Positions 31,433-40,854 are shown, numbered from the stretch's first letter. The stretch is 64,000 nucleotides of DNA from Pseudomonas baltica (GCF_031880315.1 NZ_CP134771.1:3436501-3500500), one strand, 5' to 3'. Made by a program: numbers and translations. The notes: generated by a model not told the origin, from the sequence alone.

Positions 31433-31452
31433 AGGGATGCAAGGGCATCCCT
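31433..31452 (+). promoter_or_regulatory. hairpin in the leader of the PAS-LuxR gene
   Basis: A perfect 8-bp stem AGGGATGC/GCATCCCT with an AAGG loop lies 42 bases before the chosen start of the PAS-LuxR regulator. It could be a leader hairpin or an operator; the divergent gap (31206-31494) has no gene. Confidence 0.35.
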
Positions 31453-31494
31453 CGGGGCTCGGTACCGATGCTGAAACGACCGGAGAATGAACCA

Positions 31495-33000
31495 ATGAGC
31501 GAGGCCGTGCTTGCCAGAGAAACCAACCGCCGTCAGTTGCAGCAGATCATCTCGGGGTTGTCGGACGGCGTGATCCTGATCGAGGTCGACCAGACCATCA
31601 TCTGGGCCAACGAGGCGGCTCTGCAGATGCATGGTGTCGAGGCCATCGGCGAGCTGGGCGCCAATGGCGACGAATACCGGGAGCGATTTGCCCTGCGCTA
31701 TCGCAACAACCATCCATTGGACGTCGAGCAGCATCCCTTCAGTCGCGTCGCGGCCGGTGATGTCTTCAGCGATGTGATCGTTGAAGTCAGCCGAACAGGT
31801 GACGAGGACGAGCGCAGCCGCGTGCACCGGATTCGCAGCATGGTGCTGGAAGACAGCAAAGGCATGGCGGAGTCACTGGTATTGATCATCTCGGACGCAA
31901 CCGAGTGGGCCAGTGCCGAGCAGCGTTTCGAAAAAACCTTCAATGCCAACCCAGCGCCGGCAGTCATCTGCCGCCTCAGCGACCTGCGGTTCATCAAGGT
32001 CAATCAGGGGTTTCTGGAGATGACCGGGCATTCGCGCGAGAACGTGATTGGCCGCTCGGTGTACGAAGTCGATGTACTCGAAAACGCCGAACGCAAGGAC
32101 CTGGCCATCGAGCGGTTGACCCAAGGAGCAACGATTCCGCAGATGCAGGCCGAGCTGAAAATGCCCGACGGCGGCACCAAGCTGGTGATCGTGGCCGGGC
32201 AACCGCTGGACATGAACGAAGAGGACTGCATGTTGTTCTCGTTCACCGATCTGGAGCCCCGGCGCAAGGCCGAAACCGCGCTGCGCCAAAGCGAGGAGCG
32301 CTTCGCCAAGGCCTTTCGGTTGACCCCGGTGCCGACCCTGGTCTGCAGCGCCGATCGTCAGCAGGTGGTGGATGCCAACGAAGCCTTTCTCACGACCTTG
32401 GGATACACCGCCCAGGAATTGATCGGCAGGACCATCGCCGAGCTCGATTTCATCGAGGGCCCTGGGGTGACCAGCCAACTGTTCGACGTGCTGGAGAAGA
32501 CCGGGCGTATCGACGGGCTGGATCTCAAATTGCGCAAAAAAGGCGACGAGACCCTCGATTGCGTGCTGGCGGCCGATACCGTCAGCATCCAGGACGCTGC
32601 GTGCTACCTGCTGGTGCTGGTGGACATCACCGAGCGCAAGCGTTCGGAGCGGGAGCTGGTCGAGGCGATCGAGACGGTCATGCAGGATGCGTCCTGGTTC
32701 AGCCAGACGCTGATCGAGAAGCTGGCAAATGCCAAAAGCGCCAGTAATCGGCAGTTGCCCAGTGCGTCCTTTACCGACCTCACCGCCCGTGAGCGCGATG
32801 TGCTGGGCTTGATCTGCGAAGGGCTGGCCGACAAGGAAATTGCTGCACGGCTCAACCTCGCCCTCAACACCGTGCGCAATCATGTGGCGACGGTCTATTC
32901 CAAACTTGACGTCCATAGTCGTAGCGCCGCCATCGTCTGGGCCCGGGAGCGGCATCTGTTTGCCGGGCAGCCCAAGGCGATGGCAAAGCGCGAGAATTAG
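31495..33000 (+). CDS. PAS-domain LuxR-type transcriptional regulator
   Basis: A cytoplasmic regulator of 501 residues. Three PAS domains can be placed at about 10-140 (QIISGLSDGVILIEVDQTIIWANEAA in part), 145-265 (FNANPAPAVICRLSDLRFIKVN) and 270-395 (LTPVPTLVCSADRQQVVDANEAF). A LuxR-type helix-turn-helix is at about 430-490 (LTARERDVLGLICEGLADKEI; LNTVRNHVATVYSKLDV). No kinase domain is present, so ligand or redox sensing by PAS is coupled directly to DNA binding. The start at 31495 has a GGAG; an ATG at 31468 is possible. Its end overlaps by four bases the end of the convergent tauD-like gene. Confidence 0.85.
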   Translation: MSEAVLARETNRRQLQQIISGLSDGVILIEVDQTIIWANEAALQMHGVEAIGELGANGDEYRERFALRYRNNHPLDVEQHPFSRVAAGDVFSDVIVEVSRTGDEDERSRVHRIRSMVLEDSKGMAESLVLIISDATEWASAEQRFEKTFNANPAPAVICRLSDLRFIKVNQGFLEMTGHSRENVIGRSVYEVDVLENAERKDLAIERLTQGATIPQMQAELKMPDGGTKLVIVAGQPLDMNEEDCMLFSFTDLEPRRKAETALRQSEERFAKAFRLTPVPTLVCSADRQQVVDANEAFLTTLGYTAQELIGRTIAELDFIEGPGVTSQLFDVLEKTGRIDGLDLKLRKKGDETLDCVLAADTVSIQDAACYLLVLVDITERKRSERELVEAIETVMQDASWFSQTLIEKLANAKSASNRQLPSASFTDLTARERDVLGLICEGLADKEIAARLNLALNTVRNHVATVYSKLDVHSRSAAIVWARERHLFAGQPKAMAKREN

Positions 33001-33848
33001 GTGCGACGCACCCGATGCGGAATATCCGTATCGGCGATCAGCACCCGCTCCATTACCCGGTCGAAATCACCATAGTTGTAGACCGGGTAGTGCAGCAATG
33101 CGCGGTTATCCCAGAAGGCCACGGTGCCCGGCGTCCACTTGAAGCGCACCTGATACTCGGGGTTGCTGAACTCGCGCAGCAACTCGGCCACCAGCTCGCG
33201 GCTCTCTTCGACGGACCAGCCGATGAACTGCGGCGACATCGAGAAGTTGATGAACAGTGCGTCTTCGCCGGTCTCGGGATGGGTGCGCACCAGCGGGTGG
33301 GCGATGATCGGGTAGTCGTAGCCGACCTTGTCCAGCGATGACTTGAAGTTGTGGGTCACGAACAGATTGTCGATACGCGCCTTGAGCTCCTCGGACAGCC
33401 CGCGATACACCAGCCCGGCATCGGCCCACACCGTGTCGCCACCCAATTGCGGCAGCGATACCGCGCGCAGCACGGCGCCGTAGGTGGGTTTGAGCATCCA
33501 GCTGGTGTCGGTGTGCCAACGACCTTTGCGGGCATCGCCGTATGCCTCCTTGGCCTGGCTGGCGAGAATCAGGTGGGCCTGAGGCTTGGCGGTGTCTTCC
33601 TGTTGGGTGGTGGGGTGCACGTACAGCTCGCCGAACTGCGCCGCAAAGGCGATCTGCTGCGCGCTGTTGATGTGCTGGTCGCGAAAGAAGATGACCTTGT
33701 GCTTGAGCAGCAGCGCGTGGACTTCGTCGCGCTGCACGGGGGAGAGTGGTTTGCTCAGGTCGATGCCGCTGATCTCGGCGCCCAAGGTGGGCTCCAGCGT
33801 GGTGACCCTAAGGCTTTCGGTAATCGCGACTACGTTTTCTGCGGGCAT
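32997..33848 (-). CDS. TauD/TfdA-family alpha-ketoglutarate dioxygenase (sulfonate or sulfate-ester type)
   Basis: A non-haem Fe(II) dioxygenase of 283 residues. The HxD metal motif is in GRWHTDTSW and the distal histidine in FWDNRALLHYP; the 2-oxoglutarate arginine lies in VMERVLI. Members of this branch release sulfite or sulfate from taurine, alkylsulfonates or alkylsulfates (TauD, AtsK). It is the last gene of the asf operon, 83 bases after the binding-protein gene, which supports an organosulfur substrate. It has no cysteine and few methionines, as is common for sulfate-starvation proteins. Confidence 0.88.
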   Translation of the reverse strand: MPAENVVAITESLRVTTLEPTLGAEISGIDLSKPLSPVQRDEVHALLLKHKVIFFRDQHINSAQQIAFAAQFGELYVHPTTQQEDTAKPQAHLILASQAKEAYGDARKGRWHTDTSWMLKPTYGAVLRAVSLPQLGGDTVWADAGLVYRGLSEELKARIDNLFVTHNFKSSLDKVGYDYPIIAHPLVRTHPETGEDALFINFSMSPQFIGWSVEESRELVAELLREFSNPEYQVRFKWTPGTVAFWDNRALLHYPVYNYGDFDRVMERVLIADTDIPHRVRRT

Positions 33849-33931
33849 GATGCCGTCCTCTTGTTGTTACCAGTCGAAGGAACACGCGCCCTGACGGTCA
33901 CAGAGCGCGGTACGGAGCCCTTGCGGGCGAA

Positions 33932-34903
33932 TCAGTTGGCCGCCGCGACCTTGCTCGGCAGTCCGCGCACGGCGTTGAAGCTCTTGTCGAAGCCCTTGGA
34001 AACGTCCACGGGGCGGTTCAGCACTTTTTCATCGAGGTAGATATCGGCGGTGGTCTGCAAGTTGGCGATCACGGCGTCGGTGATTTCTACGGGTTGGTAT
34101 TGGGTCTCCTTGGCCGACGCCAGGTGCACCTCCACAGGCAGGCCGGTAACTTTGGCCTGAGCCTCGGCATACTCCTGTGGATGGCTGTTGACCCAGTTCC
34201 AGGCGCGGTCGACGCGTTTGACGAAGTCGTCGAGCTGCACGCGTTTGTCGGTGATGGCCTGGCTGGTGGCGGCCAGGTACGAGTTGTTGGTCAGCAGGTC
34301 GTTGCCTTTGCGCAGGATGCGCGCGCCATTCTGGGTGATTGCGATCGTGGTGTACGGGTCCCAGGTCGCCCAGGCATCGGCGTTGCCGCTTTCGAGGGCG
34401 GCGCGCGCGTCGGTGGGCAGCAGGTTGACGAAGGTCACGTCCGAGGTTTTCAGGCCGGCCTCGCGCAGTGCCTTGATCACCAGAAAGTGGCCGATCGAGC
34501 CGCGGTTGACGGTGATACGTTTGCCTTTGAGGTCGGCGACGGTCTTGAGGGATGAGTCCTTGCGCACCAGGATCGAGGTGGCGAAGCGCCCTTCGACATG
34601 GGTAATGCTGACGACCTTGAGCGGCGCACCGGCGCCGAGGGCGAACACGTAGGGCGCATCGCCCAGCGAGCCGACGTCCACCGCGCCGGCGTTGAGCGCC
34701 TCGCCCAACGGCGCGGCCGCAGCGAACTCGGAGAACTCGATGGGATAGGGCACGTCTTTCAGCTCGCCGGAAGCGCCGAGCAGTATCTTCAGCGAGGACT
34801 TCTGGTTGGCCACTCGCAAGGGTTCGAGGTCAGCGGCGTGGGTCACGGCGCTCAATAGCAGGCTGCTACTCATCAGGGTGGCAATCAGGGTGCGGATCAG
34901 CAT
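33932..34903 (-). CDS. asfC: sulfonate-type ABC substrate-binding protein, AsfC-like
   Basis: Periplasmic binding protein of the SsuA/TauA family, 323 residues with a signal peptide (ATLMSSSLLLSAVTHA). Family features are VGSLGDAPYVFALGAGAPLK, LKGKRITVNRGSIGHF and ADAWATWDPYTTIA. After signal-peptide removal the chain contains no cysteine and no methionine, an extreme case of sulfur economy that fits expression under sulfate limitation. No permease or ATPase gene lies nearby, so it must use a transporter encoded elsewhere. The gene order asfA-asfB-asfC follows the arylsulfonate cluster of P. putida S-313. Confidence 0.82.
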   Translation of the reverse strand: MLIRTLIATLMSSSLLLSAVTHAADLEPLRVANQKSSLKILLGASGELKDVPYPIEFSEFAAAAPLGEALNAGAVDVGSLGDAPYVFALGAGAPLKVVSITHVEGRFATSILVRKDSSLKTVADLKGKRITVNRGSIGHFLVIKALREAGLKTSDVTFVNLLPTDARAALESGNADAWATWDPYTTIAITQNGARILRKGNDLLTNNSYLAATSQAITDKRVQLDDFVKRVDRAWNWVNSHPQEYAEAQAKVTGLPVEVHLASAKETQYQPVEITDAVIANLQTTADIYLDEKVLNRPVDVSKGFDKSFNAVRGLPSKVAAAN

Positions 34904-34908
34904 GCGGG

Positions 34909-35271
34909 TCAGGCCTTGGTCGGGGGAGTTTGGTCACGGGCGAGGGCGAAGATGTCTTCCATGCGCCAGTGCTGATTGGCAAATCGGGGATCGTGCGCCC
35001 ACTCATCCCAGCCCGAGTCGCGGCGGTACTGGCCGAGCAGGCCGCTGGCGCGAATGTGATCGGGGTCAACGGTGACCGCGTGTTCGCTGTCGGGGTGGAC
35101 GAAAATCGCGTCGCTGGCGCAGTACAGCTCGCACATGAAGCAGGTCTGGCAATCGGCCTGGCGGGCGATGTGCGGTTTGCCGTCGGCGCCGATGGCAATC
35201 ACGTCGCTGGGGCAGGCGGCAACGCAGCGGTTGCAGCCGTCGCAGAGGTCTTTGAGGATCAGCTCGATCAC
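34909..35271 (-). CDS. asfB: 2[4Fe-4S] ferredoxin AsfB-like
   Basis: A 120-residue ferredoxin. Two clusters are indicated by CDGCNRCVAACP and CQTCFMCELYC, followed by a ~60-residue tail (RRDSGWDEWAHDPRF) specific to this group. It starts with GTG overlapping the stop of asfA by four bases (GTGA), so translation is coupled. It should pass electrons from the AsfA flavoprotein to a desulfonating oxygenase or a related acceptor. The frame stays open upstream to 35760, but that part lies antisense to no known domain and within asfA. Confidence 0.85.
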   Translation of the reverse strand: MIELILKDLCDGCNRCVAACPSDVIAIGADGKPHIARQADCQTCFMCELYCASDAIFVHPDSEHAVTVDPDHIRASGLLGQYRRDSGWDEWAHDPRFANQHWRMEDIFALARDQTPPTKA

Positions 35272-36857
35272 GCCGATACTCCCGCTTGTATGGGATCGCG
35301 GCGTACCCAGGGCGCATCGAGGCCGCCGCTGCGCAGGTGCAGGTCGAAGGCCTTCAGTTGCTGCGCAGCGTCGTCGCGCTGATGCATGCCACGGCTCTCG
35401 CGGCGCTCGAGGGCAGCGCTGTAGCACCAGCGCGCGGTGGCGAGCATCGCGGCGGTTTCGCGCCAGCGCAGCAGGCCGTTGGCATCGGCGCTGTGGCCGG
35501 GTTGGCGCAGGCGGTCCCAGGCGTTTTCCAGGCTGCCCAGAGAGCGCTGCAACTGTTCGCCATGGCGAAACAGGTTCTTGTCGTAGGGGTGCATTTCGTC
35601 CTGTACGGCGCGAATCAGTGCGCTGCTGTCGGTGCTTGTTTCGCCGATGGGCAGCAGGCCGACGCGGGCGGTGCCGTGGCTCTGCTGGCTGCGCGCCGGA
35701 TGTGCCTGGGCATGACGCGCGGCGCCGCTGCCAGCCCACTGGCCGGTCGACAGGGCCCACGAAGAATTCACCGCGCCGCCACCGGAAATGCCTCCAGTGA
35801 CGGCCTCCCGGCTGGCCGCATCACCGGCGGCGAACAGCCCGGGCAGACGGGTCTGGCATTGGCTGTCGACCAGGCGCAGGCCGCCGACGCCGCGGATGGT
35901 GCCTTCGGCGTGCAGCGTGACGGCGAACTTGTCGCGGTACGGATCGATGCCCAGACGGTCGAACGGCAGCATCACGTTTGGCTGCACGTAGGGCAACTGG
36001 GTACGGATAGCCTCGGGGATACGATCGAGTCGGCAGTACACCGGCCCTTCGAGCAGCGCCCGGGCCAGGGAATTATTGAAATCCGGCCCTTTGCTGATTG
36101 GCAGCTCGCGCCCGGCGGCATCGAAATAGCGGCCGAAGGAATAGACCATCGAGCGGGTCATGGTGCTGTTCGCCGGGGCCACGCAGTAGTAGCTGGAAAA
36201 CTCCATGCCGGACAACTCGGCACCGGCTTCGACGCCCATCAGGTAACCGTCGCCGGTGTTGTTGCGGCTGCCCAGCAGACGTGAATGGAAGGCGCAGCCG
36301 CCGGTAGCGAGCACCACGGCCGGTGCGTGGACCTGCCATTCGCGGTGCTGCTGGCGCTGCCAGCCACGGGCGCCGGCGAGCTCGCCTTGATCATTTTTCA
36401 GCAGTTCCAGCGCCGGGCTGTGGTCGAGCAGGGTGACTCCCTGTTCCACCACCAGCTGGCGCATGGCGGCCATGTATTCGGGACCACGCAAGGCGCGGTA
36501 CTGCTTTTCGCCGCGCTCGTTGCGGGGGAATCGGTAGAGGCGATCGAGGCTGGGCAGGGTTTGCCAGGTGGTTTCGAGAATCCCCGCCATCCAGCTGGCC
36601 TGGGCCAAGCCGCTGGCGCTGGCCAGGCGTTTGTCGATGGCCGCCTGGCGTTGTTCCGGCCGCACCCACCAATGCCCCGGACCGGCGGTAGCCGTCACGC
36701 CGCTGGTACCGCAGTAGCCTTTTTCGGCCAGCACCACCCGCGCGCCCTCACGGGCCGCCGCTACCGCCGCCCAAGCGCCAGCGAGGCCGCCACCAATGAC
36801 GAGCACGTCGGCGTCGAACTGCGCGACGGCGCCATGGCGGTGAAGGGGAACGGTCAT
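35268..36857 (-). CDS. asfA: FAD-dependent reductase AsfA-like
   Basis: A flavoprotein of 529 residues related to the fumarate reductase / succinate dehydrogenase / adenylylsulfate reductase flavoprotein superfamily. The FAD site is VIGGGLAGAWAAVAAAREG followed by EKGYCGTSGVTATAG; further blocks are VLATGGCAFHSRLLGSRNNTGDG and GLFAAGDAA. With AsfB it forms the electron-transfer pair needed for use of arylsulfonates as sulfur source in P. putida. It is the first gene of the operon, with AGGAG before the ATG. The 256-base gap upstream is AT-rich and should carry the sulfur-regulated promoter. No asfR gene is adjacent. Confidence 0.82.
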   Translation of the reverse strand: MTVPLHRHGAVAQFDADVLVIGGGLAGAWAAVAAAREGARVVLAEKGYCGTSGVTATAGPGHWWVRPEQRQAAIDKRLASASGLAQASWMAGILETTWQTLPSLDRLYRFPRNERGEKQYRALRGPEYMAAMRQLVVEQGVTLLDHSPALELLKNDQGELAGARGWQRQQHREWQVHAPAVVLATGGCAFHSRLLGSRNNTGDGYLMGVEAGAELSGMEFSSYYCVAPANSTMTRSMVYSFGRYFDAAGRELPISKGPDFNNSLARALLEGPVYCRLDRIPEAIRTQLPYVQPNVMLPFDRLGIDPYRDKFAVTLHAEGTIRGVGGLRLVDSQCQTRLPGLFAAGDAASREAVTGGISGGGAVNSSWALSTGQWAGSGAARHAQAHPARSQQSHGTARVGLLPIGETSTDSSALIRAVQDEMHPYDKNLFRHGEQLQRSLGSLENAWDRLRQPGHSADANGLLRWRETAAMLATARWCYSAALERRESRGMHQRDDAAQQLKAFDLHLRSGGLDAPWVRRDPIQAGVSA

Positions 36858-37113
36858 GCAGAGCTCCTGGTCGTGGTCGTTCGGGGACGGCCTCCACCAG
36901 GCAAGGGGTCGGTCTGCAGGGGACAGTAGCCCTCTGATTCGGTGCTGTGAAATTCTTTTTAGCGCTAAGCTAATTATGTACGTTGGTTATTTTGTAGATG
37001 GGGCATATCAGGTTTATTGATTTTATTTTGAGTCGCCCATCGTGCAATTACATTAAATCTCCGTGAGATGTACCGCGACGCCAATGGCGTTTCCGCCGCC
37101 ATAAATGCTTTGC

Positions 37114-38049
37114 TTATCCCCCGTTAACCCCCAACATCAACTCCAGACTCTGCACCGCCGCCCCCGAGGCGCCCTTGCCGAGGTTGTCGAACACCGCCGT
37201 CAACAGCACCTGCCCCTGTGCATCGTTGCTGAACACCGCCAGGCGCAGATCGTTGGTACCGTTCAATGCCTGCGGGTCCAGCTGAGCCGTTGCGCTCGCG
37301 GGCTCCAGCGGGGCCACGTGCACATACCGGGATCCCTGATAGAAATCCTTCAATCGCTGATGCAGCTGCTGGGCCTGCACGCCGGCTGGCAGCAGGCGCG
37401 TCTGCAAGGCGATGGTCAGCACTATCCCCTGAGCGTAGGCGGCATAGGCCGGCACGAACACCGGGGCGAATGCCAGGCCGGCGTGACGTTGCATCTCGGG
37501 TACATGCTTGTGGGCCAGCTGCAGCCCGTACACCCGCAGCGCCGGGCCGGGGGCCACGCCGGGTGTTTCATACTGCTCGACACCGGCGCGACCGCTGCCA
37601 GAGTAGCCCGACACGGCATTCACAGTAATCGGATAGTCGGCCGGTACCAGCCCGGCGCTTACCAGTGGTCGCAGCAGGGCGATGGCGCCGGTCGGGTAGC
37701 AGCCGGGGTTGCTGACGCGCTTGGCATGGGCGATCAGGTCGGCCTGGCGCTCGTCCATTTCCGGGAAGCCGTACACCCAGCCGGCGGTGGTGCGGTGCGC
37801 GGAGCTGGCATCGATGACCTGCACAGTCGGGCTGACCACCGAAGCGACGACTTCACGGGCCGCGTCGTCCGGCAGGCAGAGGATGGCCACATCGGCGCTG
37901 TTGATCGCTTCGGCGCGGCGCTGCGGGTCCTTGCGCTCGGCATCGGGCAGGGTCAGCAGTTGGATATCACGGCGCCCTTGCAAACGTGCATGGATCTGCA
38001 GACCGGTAGTGCCTTGGTCGCCGTCGATGAAAACAATGGGCTGGGTCAT
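37114..38049 (-). CDS. argC: N-acetyl-gamma-glutamyl-phosphate reductase, short type 2
   Basis: Reduces N-acetylglutamyl phosphate to the semialdehyde in arginine synthesis. It has 311 residues, as in the short ArgC2 group. The NADP motif is [17 protein letters not shown], and the catalytic cysteine is in [18 protein letters not shown] and [12 protein letters not shown] are further signatures. Pseudomonads usually have a separate, longer ArgC elsewhere, so this would be a second copy. It is divergent from a LysR regulator, which may control it. Confidence 0.93.
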   Translation of the reverse strand: MTQPIVFIDGDQGTTGLQIHARLQGRRDIQLLTLPDAERKDPQRRAEAINSADVAILCLPDDAAREVVASVVSPTVQVIDASSAHRTTAGWVYGFPEMDERQADLIAHAKRVSNPGCYPTGAIALLRPLVSAGLVPADYPITVNAVSGYSGSGRAGVEQYETPGVAPGPALRVYGLQLAHKHVPEMQRHAGLAFAPVFVPAYAAYAQGIVLTIALQTRLLPAGVQAQQLHQRLKDFYQGSRYVHVAPLEPASATAQLDPQALNGTNDLRLAVFSNDAQGQVLLTAVFDNLGKGASGAAVQSLELMLGVNGG

Positions 38050-38131
38050 GACGCTGTCTCGCGAGGAGCTGGGGATGCGCCATCATCGAACAGGATTCAG
38101 ATAAAGAAAATTTGAATATAATGACGGTCGC

Positions 38132-38148
38132 GTTCACTTTTGCTGAAC
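38132..38148. promoter_or_regulatory. candidate LysR-type operator between argC and lysR
   Basis: The dyad GTTCA-CTTTTGC-TGAAC lies in the 118-base divergent gap, 20 bases before the LysR start, beside an AT-rich stretch suited to a promoter. LysR proteins often bind such dyads before their own gene and the divergent target. Confidence 0.4.
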
Positions 38149-38167
38149 GATATTGCCGAGAAGCTCC

Positions 38168-39055
38168 ATGCGTGAAATCAGTCTCGACCGCCTGCGCACC
38201 CTCGTGGTGATCGCCGAACTCGGCTCGTTCGCCAAGGCTGCCCGTGCCTTGAGCCTGGCGCCGCCCACGGTCAGCTTGCACATCGCCGACCTCGAGGCGC
38301 GTATCGGGGCGCCGCTGCTGTCGCGCAAACGCGGGCAGGTGCATCCCACGGCAATCGGCGAAACCCTGATCGAGCGGGCGCGACGCTTGTTGGACGATGC
38401 CTCCCAGGCACTCGACGACGTGCAGCGTCAGGTGCAGGGGCTGGCCGGTCGCGTGCGCTTGGGCGCCTCGACCGGAGCGCTGGCCTATCTGCTGCCCCAG
38501 GTGCTGGCGGTGCTGGGCAAGCGTCATCCGGGCATCGATGTGCAGGTAGCGGTGCTGACCTCCCAGCAATCGCTGGCGCGGCTGGTCGATGGCAGCCTGG
38601 ACATCGGTTTGGTGGCCTTGCCCCAGGCCGCGGTGGGCGGACTTGAACTGCACCCCTGGCGCCGCGATCCGATCATGGCCTTTTTGCCGGCGCTCTGGGA
38701 CGTTCCCGCCCGCGTTACGCCGGGCTGGCTGGCCAGCCGCGCGTTGATCCTCAACGATGTCACCACCCAGCTTTCCCGGGTTACGGGGGAATGGTTCGCC
38801 AGCGCCGGCCTGCAGCCGCAGGCGCGAATCCAGCTCAACTACAACGACGCGATCAAAAGCCTGGTGGCGGCGGGGTACGGCGCCACGCTGCTGCCCTTCG
38901 AGGCCCACTCCCCACAGCCGGACCCGCGCATGACCATGCGCCCGTTGCGCCCGGCCCTGTGGCGCGAGCTGGGCATCGCTCATCGTGCTGGCGCGGTGGA
39001 GCAAAGTACCCAGTACGTGCTGGATGTGCTGGGCGAGATGGTGGTCAGCGCCTGA
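38168..39055 (+). CDS. LysR-family transcriptional regulator
   Basis: A 295-residue regulator. The N-terminal helix-turn-helix is FAKAARALSLAPPTVSLHIADLE and the effector domain (about 90-290) contains RLVDGSLDIGLVALPQ. The ATG at 38168 gives MREISLDRLRTLVVIAELGS. It is divergent from argC2; control of that gene is inferred from position only. Confidence 0.92.
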   Translation: MREISLDRLRTLVVIAELGSFAKAARALSLAPPTVSLHIADLEARIGAPLLSRKRGQVHPTAIGETLIERARRLLDDASQALDDVQRQVQGLAGRVRLGASTGALAYLLPQVLAVLGKRHPGIDVQVAVLTSQQSLARLVDGSLDIGLVALPQAAVGGLELHPWRRDPIMAFLPALWDVPARVTPGWLASRALILNDVTTQLSRVTGEWFASAGLQPQARIQLNYNDAIKSLVAAGYGATLLPFEAHSPQPDPRMTMRPLRPALWRELGIAHRAGAVEQSTQYVLDVLGEMVVSA

Positions 39056-39126
39056 CTCTGTAGATCTGCATTTCTCGCAAGCACCCCGTGGTAACGCGCA
39101 AGCCCGCGACCACAGCGTCCGTCGCG

Positions 39127-40854
39127 TTAGCCAAAGGTGAACGCATAGGCGCTCACGCCCGGATCGAGAAACTCGATCGTGAACCTATGGTCGGCCACAT
39201 CGCCCGGCTGGCGTACCAATTGATACAGGCGCTGCTCGGTGACGGTCCCTGAGCCATCAGGTGCGATGTCGGTGCCGTGGGCATCGGCCGGGGCCTTGCC
39301 ATCGATCAACACCTTGAAACGCACCGGCTTGCCGTCCTGGCCCGGCCCCAGCACCAGATGCAGATCACGGGCATGGAAGCGATAGCCGATCTTGCCGCCA
39401 GCGGCCGCCAGAGTGGCCTGCTCTGAACCGATCATCCACTGCCCTTCGACGCCCCATTGGTTGAGCGCTGGCTGTGCGGGCAGTTGGTAGGTGGCGTTCT
39501 TGTCGGGGGCGATATCCGGCGTCGAGGCGAAATTTTCCGAGCGGCGATAGCCCACGTAGGTTTCCGGCGAGCGCATGTCCTGGCCGTCCGAACCTTGCTG
39601 CACGCCGCTGGCCTTGGCGGTGATCAGGCCGCTGTCGACATCCTTGTGCCCGGCTTCACGCAGCAGCTGCTGTATGACTTGTTCGGACTCGGCATAGTTG
39701 CCTTCACCAAAGTGGTGATAGCGGATGTGGCCATTGGCATCGACAAAGTAGTGGGCAGGCCAGTACTGATTGTTGAAGGCGCGCCAGATACTGAAGTCGT
39801 TGTCGATGGCCACCGGGTAGTTGACGCCGAGCTTCTTCATGGCTTTGGTGACGTTGCCTGCATCCTGCTCGAAAGCGAACTCCGGTGAATGCACGCCGAT
39901 CACCACCAGGCCCTGATCGCGGTATTTATCCGCCCAGGCGGTGATGTAGGGCAGGGTGCGCAGGCAGTTGATGCAGGAGTAGGTCCAGAAGTCGATCAGC
40001 ACCACTTTGCCACGCAGGCCCTCGGCGGTCAGCGGCGGCGAGTTGAGCCACTGCACGGCGCCGTCGAGGCTGGGCAGATCGCCTTCGATGGGTAATTTGG
40101 TGAGGTCGGTTTCGCCGACCTTCTCGGCTTTTTTACCTATCACCCGATCCACCAGGCTTTGTTCCAGGCCGCCCGTGGAGGCGGTAGAGACTTGCGCGAG
40201 GATGCCGGTGTCGAGCCCGGAAGCGATGGCCACTACGCCCAGGAGCATGGCCGCACCCAGGACTTTACGCACCCACTCGCCAGCGCCGATGGAGCGCTTC
40301 ATGGCCGCGAACACCTTGCCACCCAGCAGCAGCGCGATCGCCAGCGAGGTCGCCGCACCGGCCGCGTAGGCCAGCAGCAACAACGTGCTGCCGATGCTCG
40401 CGCCTTGCAGGGCCGCGCCCGTCAGCACCAACCCGAGGATCGGTCCGGCGCAGGGCGCCCAGAGCAGCCCGGTGGCCACGCCGATCAAAAAAGAAGCACC
40501 TGGGCGCGGTCGGCTGTCGTTACCGGCCGCCTCTGACAAACGACTGCCGACGGCCACCAATGGCCGGGTCAGGCGATCGGCCAGGCGCGGCAGCAGCAGC
40601 GTCAGGCCGAACAGCGCGACGAACACCAGCGCCAGCCAGCGGCCATATTGATTGAGCTGCACCACCCAGGCGCCACCCACTGCAGCCAGGGAGGCCACCA
40701 GCGCGAAAGTCACTGCCATGCCGAGCAGCAAGGGCAGGCCGCTGCGCACGAATGGCTGGCCGGTGCGGGCGAAAACGAAGGGCAAAACGGGCAGGATGCA
40801 GGGGCTGACAATCGTCAGCACGCCCCCAAGATAAGCGAGGATAAGTAGCAGCAT
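39127..40854 (-). CDS. dipZ: DipZ: CcdA-type thiol transporter fused to a periplasmic thioredoxin-like domain
   Basis: A 575-residue membrane protein that brings reducing power into the periplasm. Residues 1-225 are a DsbD/CcdA-type six-helix domain with the paired cysteines Cys19 (VSPCILPVLPF) and Cys135 (LLWAPCAGPILG). Residues about 275-415 form a TlpA/thioredoxin-like domain with CINC at 294-297 (WTYSCINCLRTLP), and residues about 430-575 form the C-terminal carbohydrate-binding-like domain of DipZ proteins. It could be a reductant source for the exported one-cysteine MsrA, but there is no direct link. Confidence 0.9.
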   Translation of the reverse strand: MLLLILAYLGGVLTIVSPCILPVLPFVFARTGQPFVRSGLPLLLGMAVTFALVASLAAVGGAWVVQLNQYGRWLALVFVALFGLTLLLPRLADRLTRPLVAVGSRLSEAAGNDSRPRPGASFLIGVATGLLWAPCAGPILGLVLTGAALQGASIGSTLLLLAYAAGAATSLAIALLLGGKVFAAMKRSIGAGEWVRKVLGAAMLLGVVAIASGLDTGILAQVSTASTGGLEQSLVDRVIGKKAEKVGETDLTKLPIEGDLPSLDGAVQWLNSPPLTAEGLRGKVVLIDFWTYSCINCLRTLPYITAWADKYRDQGLVVIGVHSPEFAFEQDAGNVTKAMKKLGVNYPVAIDNDFSIWRAFNNQYWPAHYFVDANGHIRYHHFGEGNYAESEQVIQQLLREAGHKDVDSGLITAKASGVQQGSDGQDMRSPETYVGYRRSENFASTPDIAPDKNATYQLPAQPALNQWGVEGQWMIGSEQATLAAAGGKIGYRFHARDLHLVLGPGQDGKPVRFKVLIDGKAPADAHGTDIAPDGSGTVTEQRLYQLVRQPGDVADHRFTIEFLDPGVSAYAFTFG

